A stretch of 64,000 bases of DNA. It comes from Rhynchosporium graminicola (taxonomy: Eukaryota > Ascomycota > Leotiomycetes > Helotiales > Ploettnerulaceae). Each line of letters opens with the position of its first letter. The first letter of the stretch is position 1. The stretch covers positions 1 through 64,000 of the forward strand of contig FJUW01000043.1 in assembly GCA_900074885.1 (NCBI GenBank), read 5' to 3'. The notes under the pieces are model-generated. The model was given only the letters and a program-made list of their open reading frames with translations. It was not told the DNA's origin and did no database searches. The position numbers and the translations under genes are program-made. This document shows positions 1-11,302 of the stretch, piece by piece.

Positions 1-2787
1 TAGAGACTTCTAATTAGAGTTAAAGTAGAGATTCACGCGAGATATAAGCGATAATATTACTAAATCGTACGTACTTCGGCTGTATATTAATAGCTTCTCT
101 AGAATATAAAGACTTCTCTTTACTACTCTATTCTTATTCTTCAGGTAATAAACACTTAAGCTCGTCATATCTATAATAAGTAGTATAAACGCCGGAGAAA
201 CGGTCCTAACTAATCGGCAGTAGTAACAGAGGGTTAGTTATCTATAGAATACTCTCTAGGGGAGAGTTTTAGATATTTTTATAGCTATAAGTCTCCCTAG
301 AAATACGCTTCCGAGCCGGCAATAGTCATTTAATAATAGAGATAGAGTTAATAATAGCTCGAATATTAATAAGAGAGTTAGCTACGCTTCGCTATTCCTT
401 ATACGCTTCCCAGAACTAATTAAGGCGTTTATTTCGTTCGTTAGTATCGTGTTAGTAGCGCTAGTAAGTATAGTATTTACGTAAGTCCTTAATCTCGATC
501 GGAGAGCTATAAACGTTACTAGGAGGAGTATATAGTAGCTAAATAATCTGTTATTTAGAAGCATCTAAGAGTACTTGATATTCCGAAAGCTAGGTCCTTC
601 TGAGTATAATACTATAGTTTCCGAGAGTAGTAATAAGAAAGGGGGTAAATACCTAAACGCGATAATCTACTATTAAATTAAGTATTATATAGTAACTAAT
701 AGTACTACTATTAACGCTATTAAAGCTTTTAATAAGAATTACGTTTAGTAGAAAGTAAATTGAAAGTTTTAAGAAGAAAGAAAGGGATTTAAGAAAAGAA
801 TAACTAATAAAATAGTATCTATTAGCTCTAGAATCGAGAAGTGTAGGTAGCTTATACGAGAGTCTATTCTTAGTAAGAGTAGTACGTATAGTAAATAATT
901 AACTACTAAGAAGCTTCGTAAGGTTAAGATATCGCATATCTCGTATACTACTTAGGAAAGAGTCTTTCCTTAGGCGTGGTCTTTTACTAGCGGTTTAATA
1001 TACTCCTAGGTATTATTATATATCTCTTTATTATTATTATCTTCTAACTCGCTATAAACGTTATTATTAGCATTAATTACGTTAATTCGATAGGGAGTAT
1101 TAGGTCGAGCTAACGATAAGCGTAGATATAAGATAAGCGTAAAGTGATAAGGAGTATTCGCCGGCGATTATATATAAGGCATATTATTTCATATATAGTA
1201 TAGTACTTATTTACTAGTTATACTAGTATTCTCAGGCGTAAGAAGACTAATTTACAGATAAGAAGAAGAGTTAGTACTATAGCGCTAGGAGGAGGTATTT
1301 ATAAGGCGTTCCTAAGTCGCGCTAGCTTTAGCTAAAGACTCGGAATAATAGGTCTTTTTAATAAATTAACCTTAGTCTTTAGCTTATATAGCCTCGACGT
1401 ATTCTTCTAGTGTCCTTAACGTTCGGTACTATTAGAAGAGCTATTTCCGTAGCTATATAAGTAGCTTCTCCTATAAGTCTATTTTCAGAGTCGATTAATT
1501 ATTTACTCTAGCTTTACGAGCTAGCGTACGAAACTTATAGTAGAACATCTAGAAAGTCTACTTATAATCTATCTTTAGCGCGGAGTAGCTAGCTCTTGCA
1601 GTTTATTAGTCGTATGAATTAGATAAGAAGGAGACGAGTTAAGTAATTATATCAAGTAAATCGATTATACTACCTTCTTTATTATATTCTAGTTCTAAGA
1701 ATAAGAGTTCTAGGTAAGTTCTAGCTATTCCTTCCGTTTAGTTAAGTAACTAATCTTTATAGTAATCTTTATCGATAAAGTAGCTAGAGTAGCGCCGGAG
1801 AGCGTTACGTATCTGCACTTCCTAGAGTTTTAGAGAGTAGTCGATTCTATCAGAGAGCTTATTTAGAAGGTTCGGTATCTTCTCTATACGCGTAGTATAT
1901 AATATTAACGATATTCCTCCGGTAGATTATTCTCGATAACAATTATTAAGCGTAGGAGTAGCGTTATCTTCTTTAATTAATAGTAATAGTATTATACGCG
2001 ATTAAACGTTATTAAACGATATAGACTTAGTAGAGCGCTAAGTAGTTAACTAGCGTAGTTCTAGGAACTCGTCCCGTAACTAACGTAGTTCTGCAGATAA
2101 GTTAGCGTTTAATTATCTCTCTTCCGCGAGCTTCCTTTCTATCTCTTATAGCTAGTAAGCGCAGTCTTCCTATAAGTTACTTATAGTTACTATTAATATA
2201 GGGGTATTATCGGGAAGGTTTAGCGACTTAGTGAGTTCGTTAATTATAATAGGAGTTAAGGAGCTTAACTCGGATAAGGCGTTATCGCGAGTACTCTCTA
2301 CTATAGAGAGAAGTAAGTTATAGCGAGTATTATAAGTCGCTAAAGAATAAGAGGTAGAGGGAGTCGGAGAACCGGTAATCGATTTATCGGACTTAGGTTA
2401 CTTCAGTTTAAGTGCTATTTTTTAAGTTTATACTTAGTATAAGCCTTCTCTATATAGCGTAGTCTCCTGCGTTTAGTAGCTCTAGGCATAGAGGTATAAT
2501 ATAAGTAGATATTTACTATCTTCCTAGACGTAAGTAAAAGAGTTATAGATAATATAACGCTTACTCTAGAAAGGTCTTAAAACTACCTAAGTAATAAGAC
2601 CTAATATTACTATAAATATAAAGTAATAAGAATCACTTAAGAATCTATAACTAAGGAGTAAAGAAGTAGAGAGAGAATAGAAGTATATATATGAAAAGGG
2701 GCCCCTAAACTCTACTCGTGTAATCTCGCTTAGCAGTAAGTGTTTCCACCAATAGGGAGAGACCTCTAAACCTGACCAGTCGTCACA
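1..2787 (-). mobile_element. Ty3/gypsy retrotransposon B, truncated copy (RIP-degraded)
   Basis: Positions 1-2552 align base for base, with no indels that I can see, to 33628-36179 inside the complete element B, and 2553-2787 is its 235-bp LTR. The copy is cut by the left window edge, so only the 5' half is visible in minus-strand orientation: the upstream LTR and what should be the gag side. CpA is nearly absent, TpA is very frequent and no open frame survives. Short ORFs here are noise. The flank after the LTR begins ATTCC; the matching target duplication would lie outside the window. Confidence 0.85.
2553..2787 (-). repeat. LTR of gypsy B (235 bp)
   Basis: Begins TATAACGCTTAC, a mutated form of TGTGACGCTTGC, and ends CCAGTCGTCACA. 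It has the same length as the four other B LTRs in the window (27966, 29851, 36180 and, reversed, 40526). It is less degraded than the internal sequence next to it. Confidence 0.9.
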
Positions 2788-4224
2788 ATTCCCAAGTTTT
2801 TAGTAGCAGCGAGGTTTGACGATAGAGGCATTTCATTATATAATGAGTTCAGTAGTATAGTAATAATAGACTCGTCTTAAAGTAGTAGACAGATAAAGTA
2901 GGCATCTAGGCACTTCAAATTACTACTATAATAGAATTATTGATGATACTTTATACTAGACAAGTAGCCGGAAAACTCTGCACTTAGTATAGTATGCCAA
3001 GTATATAGTATACGCCAAGTAATAGTAGTTCTAAGTACAGCTGTATCCATACTAATTTCTGATACATAGTATAGCTCATATAATAGAATGTTTTCTAGTG
3101 TCGAGGTTTTATTTCTGTATTGGCGCACGTGCCCTCAAATCGGCAGCTTCCCGCGACGCCGTACAGGCACGCAACAGTCTATCCAACTCAGCTTAACGTG
3201 ACTGGCTGTCTAACGTGATACATGTACGACAATTACAGTCAATCATCCTAATCGCCAAAAACGAGTAACTTAAAACACATCTCCTACTTTGCACACTTCC
3301 CCACACACGCATTTTTAAATGTACCTACCTCTCATTATTCGAACGCCTACCGCGAGGCTACTGTACGTCCAGGGATGACATCAGGACAGCCAGCCTCCGT
3401 GAAATACCCAGACAGACAGGCGGGATAAAAAACATAATACTCAGAACATGCAAATTTCTTTGCTGTGCCCGCATCATAAACTCCAAACTATGACATCAAT
3501 GCCGTTCATTAGTATTGGTAAATTTACGGAATCGAAGCCATTGACCTCACTCACATGTGACTAAAGACCGAAGCATGGGACTTCCCGTCTGTTCTATCAT
3601 TCTCATTCTCAAGCTTCATATCGGCTGGTCAGTGCTTGGGTAGGCGACCTACTAATACAGTCCCAGTTATTCGTTTATTTGTTTGCTTTTAGTGTTATCG
3701 GTATTTTTGTGCTTACGAATAAGGGAAATGGTAGGGTGGATGGGAGGTCAGATCCTCAAGTGAGAAGAGAAACACGCGTTTGTATATCCCGCATATTCGA
3801 AGAAAGAAAATCCACGCATGAGGGACAAGTCATAAAGCCATAATTTCATATACCAAACAGAGAATATTTTTCACCTATGTTTACTACATAATAAAACATT
3901 ACAACAGACCAGACCAGGCAAGGCAAGGCCGTCTATATGCAGGAAGTAGCCACTACACTGATGCCCTATCTGTGTAGCTAGCCCTCTCTCAGCTTGCCAA
4001 TCGAAACCAGAACTCCAGTGCCTCCCGTCTATGTACAGGTCTATGTCGTATTTATGCGTTCGTTAATGTATCCCATCCAGCTTGCTCTCAAGACCGTTCC
4101 CCACCTACGTGGTTCATATTGGAAGAGCGCTGCTGGTCTGGTGACCGGTCGTAGTCGTATATGCAGAAAGATGCTCTTCGCTCCTCGTCATTCTAGTCAA
4201 TGAGAGTAGATCATGTTAGTTCTA
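2788..4224. other. Intergenic; AT-rich to balanced boundary near 3.12 kb
   Basis: The first 330 bases remain AT-rich. Composition changes abruptly near 3120-3130, where CpA-containing, GC-balanced sequence begins. No gene is supported; short ORFs at 2937-3128 and 3994-4203 have no coding character. The last few hundred bases are presumably the 3' untranslated region of the GT90 gene. Confidence 0.6.
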
Positions 4225-6279
4225 TCAACCCGTGTAACCAATAGTCTCCCGATTGTCATCGACCAATCTTCCATATCTATCCTTCATCAGTATCAAGCTT
4301 CTTCGGGGGACCTGGGTAGAAACTCACTCCAACAATAACCTAAAGAACCACACCTCCAAATCATCATTCCTCAAAACCTTATTCGCCCACTCCCTCCCCT
4401 GTATTGCAACATGCTCAGCTTTCTTCTTCCCCTCGGCCTCACCTGCAAACCACCTCACAGCCTCAACCCACTCATCGCCCCTCAAGCTCAATGGAATATA
4501 ATGCACCCAAGGCTTCAACCACTCCTCGTGCCACTCTCTGAAAACAGCCAGTTTATAGACCAGACTCTTACTCTTCAAAAAGGCATAAAAGCGTCCACTA
4601 AAAGCATTTCCATCCATATCAAGCAGATATTTGTATTTCCAAGCTTCTTTCTGATCAGCGGGGGTTTTGAGCTCGAAGAATTGCTCTTGTGCTTTGCAAT
4701 CCCCGGGATCGCATTGCCCGACGTGGGAGAAATGAACGTCGAAGATATCCTTGAAGTCGCTGCGGGAGATTTGCTTTACTTTCCAATCTTCTGGTTCGCC
4801 TTCGCCGCCGCTGTTGGATAGAATCTTGGCTTGGTCGCCTGCGTTGATCTTCTTGACGAGGTGTTGTCGATGTTGGCGTCTCCAGCCGCCGTCGCGACTG
4901 AATCCGCCCGTTGTGGAGCCACGCCAGTAGAGTTTGCCTTCTTTCTTGGCCCAGTCCATGTCACTGGAGTCGTCGTAGCTGACTTTGCCTGCCCAGTACC
5001 AAGGAGATGGATAGACTATGTCGGAGTAGGATGAGGGTTTCGATGCAGAGAATATGGGAAAAAGGTCGTGGGCGATGTTAAAGGCGTTGGGCCTATCGAA
5101 AAAGCCGTACGTCTCCGAGAATGATGGAGATTGGCAGATGTCTGAGAAGGCTGTCTTATTGTATATAAAGCCCAGTTCACCAACAGCATAAGTCTCGAAA
5201 TTGTCCTTGGCCAAGCCATCCTCCAAAAATCTTGCTGGACTATCAGGTGGGCACGACATTCTAGAATGTGTCCAGGTTGCTTGGTGTGGAAGGACATTGA
5301 ATCGAGTTAACTTCAGATCCTCGAATCGTGTCCCATCTGTAAGATCTACAGGTCTCTCCGACCATGAGTTCCTATGGTTGGCAACAGCATTGGCTGCTGG
5401 CATCTTCACATCCTCGGCATTGCGTACCAGCCTCGACAAATCATCGTATGGAACTACAACTCTTGGCTCGTCATGAATGTTGAAGCAAAGATCCATATCT
5501 GGTAGATACTTTGTAAACTTCTGCATCATTCCCTTCGTAGCCTCCATAGCCCACGGAATCCCTCCATCAACCTTCTTGATCTCGCCTTTCCTGATCAACA
5601 CCCCCAAAATATTATTGGCATCATATCCTAAAGCCTCCCTCGCACGATTTCGAATAGTCTTTGGCTGCAAGCCCCAAAAAGGTGTCAGGGTCGTATGTAT
5701 GGTATCGTACTCATCAATCATTTGTACGTTCTTGGACTTCGCGTATGCGTACCACTTGTCGAAGTTCGGTGGAGGAGGTATGCCATATCGTCGACGATAT
5801 TCCGTCACTGCTTCTGCCAAAGTCTTTGACTGCCTTTCTACAACCTTTCCAAACTCCTGCTCGGCGTTTTTGATAAGCTGCTGAATTGGGTGGCCATTGC
5901 CCAAATGCGGAGGCTCTATCTTCTTCAGCCCGGGGGCTAACACCTTCTCCTCTGCAGAATTCGCATGCTCTTTGATTGCGTTCGTAAATGCCCCGTTTGT
6001 AGTGAGAGGTAGGTAGGGGGCGCGCAGATAGACTATGGTGATTCCGGCGATAAGCAGGAGGGTGAGAAGCACGAGGGACGGTCGAGATCGCATTTTCCTT
6101 TTCATTCTTAAGAAGATTGTATTGAGAGAGGGGGCTTTCGAATCGTCATGATTGTGATCTTGATCCTCAATGAAAGAACTACTGCTAGGGTTGACACGAA
6201 TCGTCCGGCGCTGCTGCTGGGGCGAGTAAAAATTCGAGTTGGACCGCCGCCGTTGCTGGGGAGTATAGTTCATCGCCAT
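4225..6279 (-). CDS. GT90 (CAP10-like) glycosyltransferase, type II membrane protein
   Basis: Two exons: 6279-4328 and 4276-4225, giving 667 residues. The intron at 4327-4277 (51 bp, GTGAGT...TAG) hides the true C-terminus. Read straight through, the frame stops just after FRLLLE; spliced, it continues EYGRLVDDNRETIGYTG, the ending expected for this family. A cytoplasmic basic, Ser/Gln-rich tail (1-66) is followed by one membrane anchor (about 68-85) and a lumenal domain. CAP10-type motifs include LYWRGSTTGG (about 450-459), a KYKYLLDMDG core (548-557) with GRFYAFLKSKSLVYK, and a terminal VWFFRLLLEYGR. Family knowledge: GT90 enzymes include the xylosyltransferases of cryptococcal capsule and glycoprotein synthesis, working in the Golgi. 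The sugar and acceptor here are unknown. Confidence 0.9.
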
Positions 6280-7130
6280 AGCGAGTCTAAGGTAGAGTTG
6301 CTACTGCAACTACTACTGCTAGTGAATTAGATCAAGCTTGAACGGCTTTTCCGAGTGAAGAAGAGGAGCTGCTCGACCTGCTTTGCGCTGCTCTGCTCCG
6401 GGTCTGATCACATCCACCGGCCCCGACGTGGTCTGAATGATGCATAGCAATTGGAGCCTTTCCACCTGAGGGACTAAGAAACCCCTTATTGAGATTGACT
6501 TTCTAGGATTTGCGTTGATAAAGGTTCTAGATGACAAAAGAAACTTTTGATCCGCCGCCGCGAACTTTATCCAGGGCTTCAAATGCAAATTGTAGGAAGA
6601 AAACGCGTCTTGAGGATTTGTTATTATCTTGATCGACATGCCAAGTGTGCTATCATCAACAAATACTATCACTTTGGCAAGATTGGATCGTGCGTCGCTA
6701 ATCTTCTTATCTATGTCACGCTTATCTCATGTGCCACAACGCAGCAGAAGCGAGTCCCGGTGCTCGCGTGCTATAGATATGAAAAACTCAAAGGTGACGA
6801 CCTACTGTATCTTAGGTAAGTACAACAAGGACACTTACCTACCTACTTTTTTATGAATAAGGTATTAGTTATTAGAATAATCACCTCGCGGGATCAAGAT
6901 CATCCTATAGCCCACGCATTTGTAGTCTCTTGCCTTCTCTCTAGAATTATTTCAAACACGATTAACTTCCGCCGTATAAGCTGCAGCTCCAAATGTTGTC
7001 TTGAGATCAATTGGAGTCATTGAGATCCAAGGAATGGTCGTTGAAAGATTCATCCTCAGCACTACCATATTCTTTATGAAACACCGTTGCGCCAGCAGGT
7101 CTGTCGAACTGTCGCCTACACTCTGCCGCC
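6280..7130. other. Intergenic between divergent genes
   Basis: About 850 bases between the divergent GT90 and F-box/PHD genes. It carries ACCTACCT/AGGTAAGT-type short repeats near 6815-6845, a motif also seen at 15665, 16050 and 16408. The ORFs at 6319-6672, 6547-6819 and 6629-6856 overlap in several frames and resemble no family. Promoters of both genes should lie here; no specific box is recognised. Confidence 0.5.
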
Positions 7131-8827
7131 ATGGTCACTCGAGGATTCTGGAATGTGCATAGGGGGGGTAAGCTGTCTTCCAACTCCCTTGCTTTTCTAC
7201 ATTTAACTCGCTTTTCAATTCAGGGAAGTGGTTTCAAATCCACCAAAAGCGTGGACGAATTAGCTCTCCTGGTGATATAACCACGTATTCGATGGTGAAA
7301 GATTTTCAAGATGGCATTACGAAGGCACATAACGCGATACCAATCCCATTTCCATTGCCACTTCGGCAGAACCTCGATTACGTGTATACACTAGACCTGG
7401 ATTCAGCATACTTGACTGTTTCGCTCTGGCACCACGAAGAAGGGAGCGAAGATACAGGTTTATCCCTGGGCATGAGGCGCCTCAGCCTTAAATCGATCAA
7501 CAAGGCTTCAGACTTGAGCATCGAGGCTTTGCTGCAGAATGGAATCAATCCAATTCTCGACATATCCGCCAGACAAGGTTCGCTGCAAGCAGAGAAAGAC
7601 TATGAGCATTAGGAGACTGAAATCGCACAACCGACCACCATGAATGAACTTCAATATCGCATGTTTATGGACTTCGTATACCAGTGGCGGTTCTTCATCG
7701 ATGGCCGTACAGCCTGGCAATACCCCTCATCACCCTGTTTCCGCAGACTGTGTTATGCGTTCTTGCGTCTTGCTGCTTGGGACTTTGAAATATCCTCTGA
7801 AAGCGAGATTGCAAAGCTACCGCTAGGCGCCGAGTCCTTTCCAGGCTGGGACAGTCCTCCTACAGAATTCTACTGGTTTCATGGGTCGCTCGTCGTTCTT
7901 TGCGAGGATCTCCGGACATCATCCTCCATATCGGCCGTTGTGTCACGAGCAAGGGAGTCCGTAGGTCAATTAGATGGTAGAGGAAATGATGACGTGAATT
8001 GTATATTGATATCGCTAGTCGACATCGCTTTCGTCCAAGTTTTGGCAGATAAGATACAGTGTTCGACAGTATTCCCACTGCTCACCAACTCCTCCGCAAC
8101 GGAATGCTCAGCTGGTTTCCGCATCTTGACATATCTTCTCACATCTCCTCACGTTGAGAAAAGGAAAAGGAGTCTTGCAGCGCGAGAAGTTTCGAGCATA
8201 ATTCTTCCCACGGAAATTCTTGGAATGGTTCTCAACGCCGTCGCGCCTTATGATATCGTTTCATTTGCTCAGGCCTCCTTCATGTTTGAAAACTGGTATT
8301 ACTCCTCTCTTCCGCAACTTCCGAACATGGCCATCCATCACCTCGACGTGTCAATTCCTTGTTGTGGGAGAAGAACCAACCGCGAGGGAAAGGAGGGAGT
8401 ATGCTGTTCTGATTGTTATGCATGGCGACACTCGGAATGCTTAGACCCGAGCGAGCGTACGCCAGAAGAGTGCTACATATGCTCCAAATGTCGCATCTCG
8501 AGAGAGCAAGCCGGTGCTCGGCCGGAGTTGATACCGGGCGCTATTGGACGTGCAAATCGCCGAGTAGGTAGACTAGATGGATGTCGTGTTATGTTGTTGA
8601 AGCAAGAGAAATTCCTACAGTTGAGGGTTTCGGCTCCGGCGGTCATGAGGCCCGAGTTGAGATTGATGGACCGCGATCTTACTTCGACGCCACCCAATCA
8701 AATTGATTATGATGTGATTTTTGGCGGGTCGTGGAGCGGTCTTTCCTTTGGGTTGGATGATCTAGGTTGCAAGGCGACGTATGAAAAGTATCGCGAAAGC
8801 CTGCGTAGAGCTGGGAGTCAGATTTAG
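7131..8827 (+). pseudogene. F-box plus PHD-like zinc finger protein, split by an in-frame TAG
   Basis: The start at 7131 follows GCCGCC, a strong context. Exon 1 is 7131-7167, an intron lies at 7168-7223 (GTAAGC...TTCAG), and exon 2 runs to 8827. One TAG at 7610-7612 breaks the frame. Coding-like sequence continues in the same frame on both sides, and the next ATG (7640) is in that frame. Upstream part: 141 residues; downstream part: 395 residues. In the downstream part, an F-box-like segment LPTEILGMVLNAV spans about 189-222, and a PHD-like cluster spans 241-284 (CC, CSDC, WRHSEC, CYICSKC). The stop fits CAG to TAG, a CpA to TpA change. Alternatives are two separate genes, an unrecognised intron, readthrough or a sequencing error. 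Proteins of this type are common, variable hypotheticals in filamentous ascomycetes; a ubiquitin-ligase role is inference only. Confidence 0.6.
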
Positions 8828-9640
8828 CATTGGCAAATTTCGATATGTAACAGAGCTATTATACGCGCAATCGGCTTATAGAAAGTCCGTAAACTTCAAG
8901 CCAGCAATCGCTATACTATCTCGGTTATAGATGGCGGCCAAGATATTTGTCAAGCGCTATCGTAATAGATGCACTAAAGTCAGGGAGCCTAATTTACTCT
9001 ATTCTTAACCTTAGTATTCCTTTTGCTTTGCTTTACTTACTTTACTTTGCCTTATAACGTCCGACAAAGCTACTCAAAGTAGCTATGCAGACGGTTAGCT
9101 AACATGGCCTTGTATCTATACTATGTACATTCTGTTGCACTGACTTGCTCTAAAGAGCGGCTCCCTGGGAGCAAGTTCCAGATTCTAAGATTTCCCTTCT
9201 CTCCCTAAACTAAGACCTAATGCTCAACGCCCTCCTATTAAGCTTCATACCCAAATTTCAGTCTCCACTATCGTCTCAGAGACAGTATAGGATTGATTCT
9301 AGGTACGTGTGTGCCCTGTGGTTTCATGACGAAATAATCGTATCTATTGAATCAAAACACAATCACTTTTGATTCAGACTTATAGATAACCTGCGCTGAA
9401 CTAGGCGTGCTTATACTACAATTTGCGCGTGTTTACAGTCTATTTGGAGTGTTGTAGGTGGTACAATGATCAAGTTAAGAGGGGCGGTAATCACTTGAAA
9501 ACTCCCTCAAGTAAATTGTCCAAGACCTATTCTCATCGGAAATAAGCCTATCTTCATTGCCGATTGGTATTAAACCTTCTGAGTATACCAAAAGATGTCG
9601 CCTTAGTTATATCTATCTGTTACTCTCTGTACAATATTTA
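8828..9640. other. Intergenic
   Basis: About 800 bases downstream of the F-box/PHD gene with no supportable gene. The stretch near 9010-9055 is a run of CTTTGCTTTACTTACTTTACTTTGCC-like short repeats. Moderately AT-rich, but it still contains ordinary CpA, so it is not heavily RIP-mutated. Confidence 0.5.
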
Positions 9641-9931
9641 TTACTATCTAACAAGGTCTACTCCTCGGCGGCCCTTCGCAAGCTTCGGGGCCCAGGGACC
9701 TTGCTTCGCGCAGTCTATAAAGAAAGTACGTAGATAGAAAGTACTTAGGGGTCCTCATAAACAGCTGCCCTACGCAAGCTTCGGGGCTGTTTTGATTCGG
9801 GCGTGAGTAAGATTTTCGTGTTCCTTCTTTTCGGCCGTGCACCTGCCAAGGCCTCGCTATAGCTAATCATAGCATTTCACGTGACCAGTTTTTTTAACTG
9901 GTGATCCACAAATCGCTCAATATAATATAGA
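9641..9931 (-). mobile_element. Short non-autonomous Helitron derivative (about 290 bp)
   Basis: Its two ends match, in reverse orientation and correct order, the two ends of the large Helitron. 9828-9931 matches the reverse complement of 25076-25190, starting TCTATAT and including GCATTTCACGT, GCCTCGCTATAG and GCCGAAAAGAAGG. 9651-9706 matches the reverse complement of about 63888-63945, including CCTTCGCAAGC and GGGACCTTGCTTCGCG. All the Rep/helicase sequence is missing. A second partial copy of the GC-rich motif (ACGCAAGCTTCGGGGC) occurs at about 9772-9788. Unlike the long copy it is not RIP-degraded, so the ends are readable. The 64-codon ORF at 9648-9842 lies inside it and is not a gene. 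Confidence 0.75.
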
Positions 9932-10972
9932 TTACAGCTGTGGTAGTGCGCCCTGATTCGAGTTTCCGCGGGTTGCCATCTTTTCGGGTGGCGACGACTG
10001 GATCCCCCTCATCCCCCGGTTTAGACATTCAAATTCAGCTGATGGAAGTAGGGTTGATCAATGAAGAAGTTTTAGGGTACTATGAAGAATAGATACCTAG
10101 GTAGGGTTTTCACGGTCCCTAAAGCATTAAACCATGATAAATGCCAAGGCCCAGGCCTAAAGTCTCTCTTAGCTATTTTTAGCAAATTAAAGGCTACTAT
10201 TAACCTGCTTAATCGCACCTGCATTGAAATTTGCATTTGCGAAGGTTGGATAATAGTAGTTAATATATTATTCTAACTATATTCATCATGCCAAAAGCTC
10301 TAGCACCTAAGTACTTTTCGCGCCTCGTCGAATGGCCAATTGAGCTGCGAAGATAAACACTCTACGCAGCAATTTAAGAGAATTCGGGATGAGCGCAATA
10401 GAGATAGAGGCGCCTGTAAGCACTGTAAATAGGAGAAGCCATAGAATATATCAGCCTATTTTTGGCCCTGATTATCACGTATATTAATGCACTACGATGC
10501 TTTTAGGCTGCCAAGGCTAGACAATTACCTCAAGCATGAAGAATTAATTTGAATCTTGGCATAATTTCTTTGAAATCTTCATCGTTATACAATCCTGGTT
10601 GGAGGGGCTAAAGTTATTAACGTTTAAACTAGGGGTGGTAGTATTTCAAACAACGCATAGGCTTTGTTATGACTTAATACGTTCTTTAGAGTGATGGAAC
10701 ACTTCCGAAAGCGTCAAGTTTGACAAAGTACCTTCAGAGTAATTTTCTATGCAAGTCTTAATTAGCAGTTATACTCATATGTAATTAGTGAACTTCGAAC
10801 TTTCAAATTTTTACAGTTTAATTACTCCAATTACAAATGTAGCGACTGCAATGCTGCTTACTTCTTCCACATAATGCGCGAAGTACAAATACCGCTGCAA
10901 ATTGTCTCTGAGCCCTAGTGCACTTCAGTCCACATTCTCACCTGCTCGACTATATCCACTACTACTCACACT
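9932..10972. other. Intergenic, possibly with a degraded transposase relic
   Basis: No intact gene. Around 10370-10440 one frame reads RDERNRDRGACKHC, which resembles the start of a BED-type zinc finger as in hAT transposases, but stops follow at once. The 64-codon ORF at 10082-10276 has no recognised features. The last 60 bases (CTATATCCACTACTACTCACACT) are probably the leader of the secreted protein gene. Confidence 0.4.
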
Positions 10973-11302
10973 ATGAAGCTTCTCTCCGTCCTCCTCGCCT
11001 GTGTCGCCGTCACCGATGCCACAGTTGTCGTCTGCCGCACCACAGGCCGTTCTACCAATAGAGATGTAGTATGGGCAATTAAAGATAAGACTGCCAGTGG
11101 CGAATTATTCGGTGCAAAACGTACCTCGGGTGTGCGTGAAATGATTTGTCCTATCCCGGTGCTCGGGGAGAATCGGAAAGTGGTGGTCTTGTGTATGAGC
11201 GAGCCATACCCGGACATAGGGAGGACGAGGCTTTCGAACGGAGAGGTCATATGTCAGGCCTCGGGAAGCCCCAATTGGGCTACATGTAACACCAAATGCT
11301 GA
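10973..11302 (+). CDS. Small secreted cysteine-rich protein, candidate effector
   Basis: A single coding exon of 109 residues. Residues 1-16 (MKLLSVLLACVAVTDA) form a clear signal peptide with likely cleavage after Ala16. The mature chain of about 93 residues has six cysteines (VVVC, EMIC, VVLC, EVIC, ATC, TKC) and so could form three disulfides; the last Cys is the C-terminal residue. No membrane segment, GPI signal or known domain is visible. A consensus intron follows the stop at 11307-11363 (GTAAGT...CAG), so the transcript is probably spliced in its 3' untranslated region. It stands alone between a Helitron relic and the ISG12-like gene. Size, secretion and cysteine content suggest an effector-like or antimicrobial protein; that is inference, and I do not recognise the family. 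Confidence 0.75.
   Translation: MKLLSVLLACVAVTDATVVVCRTTGRSTNRDVVWAIKDKTASGELFGAKRTSGVREMICPIPVLGENRKVVVLCMSEPYPDIGRTRLSNGEVICQASGSPNWATCNTKC

Noticed and set aside
382..564. 60-codon minus-strand ORF in gypsy B
   Set aside because: Short chance frame in RIP-mutated sequence; the same region of the second copy (34009-34191) is non-coding.
9648..9842. 64-codon minus-strand ORF
   Set aside because: It lies wholly inside the Helitron derivative; the openness comes from the GC-rich terminal sequence.
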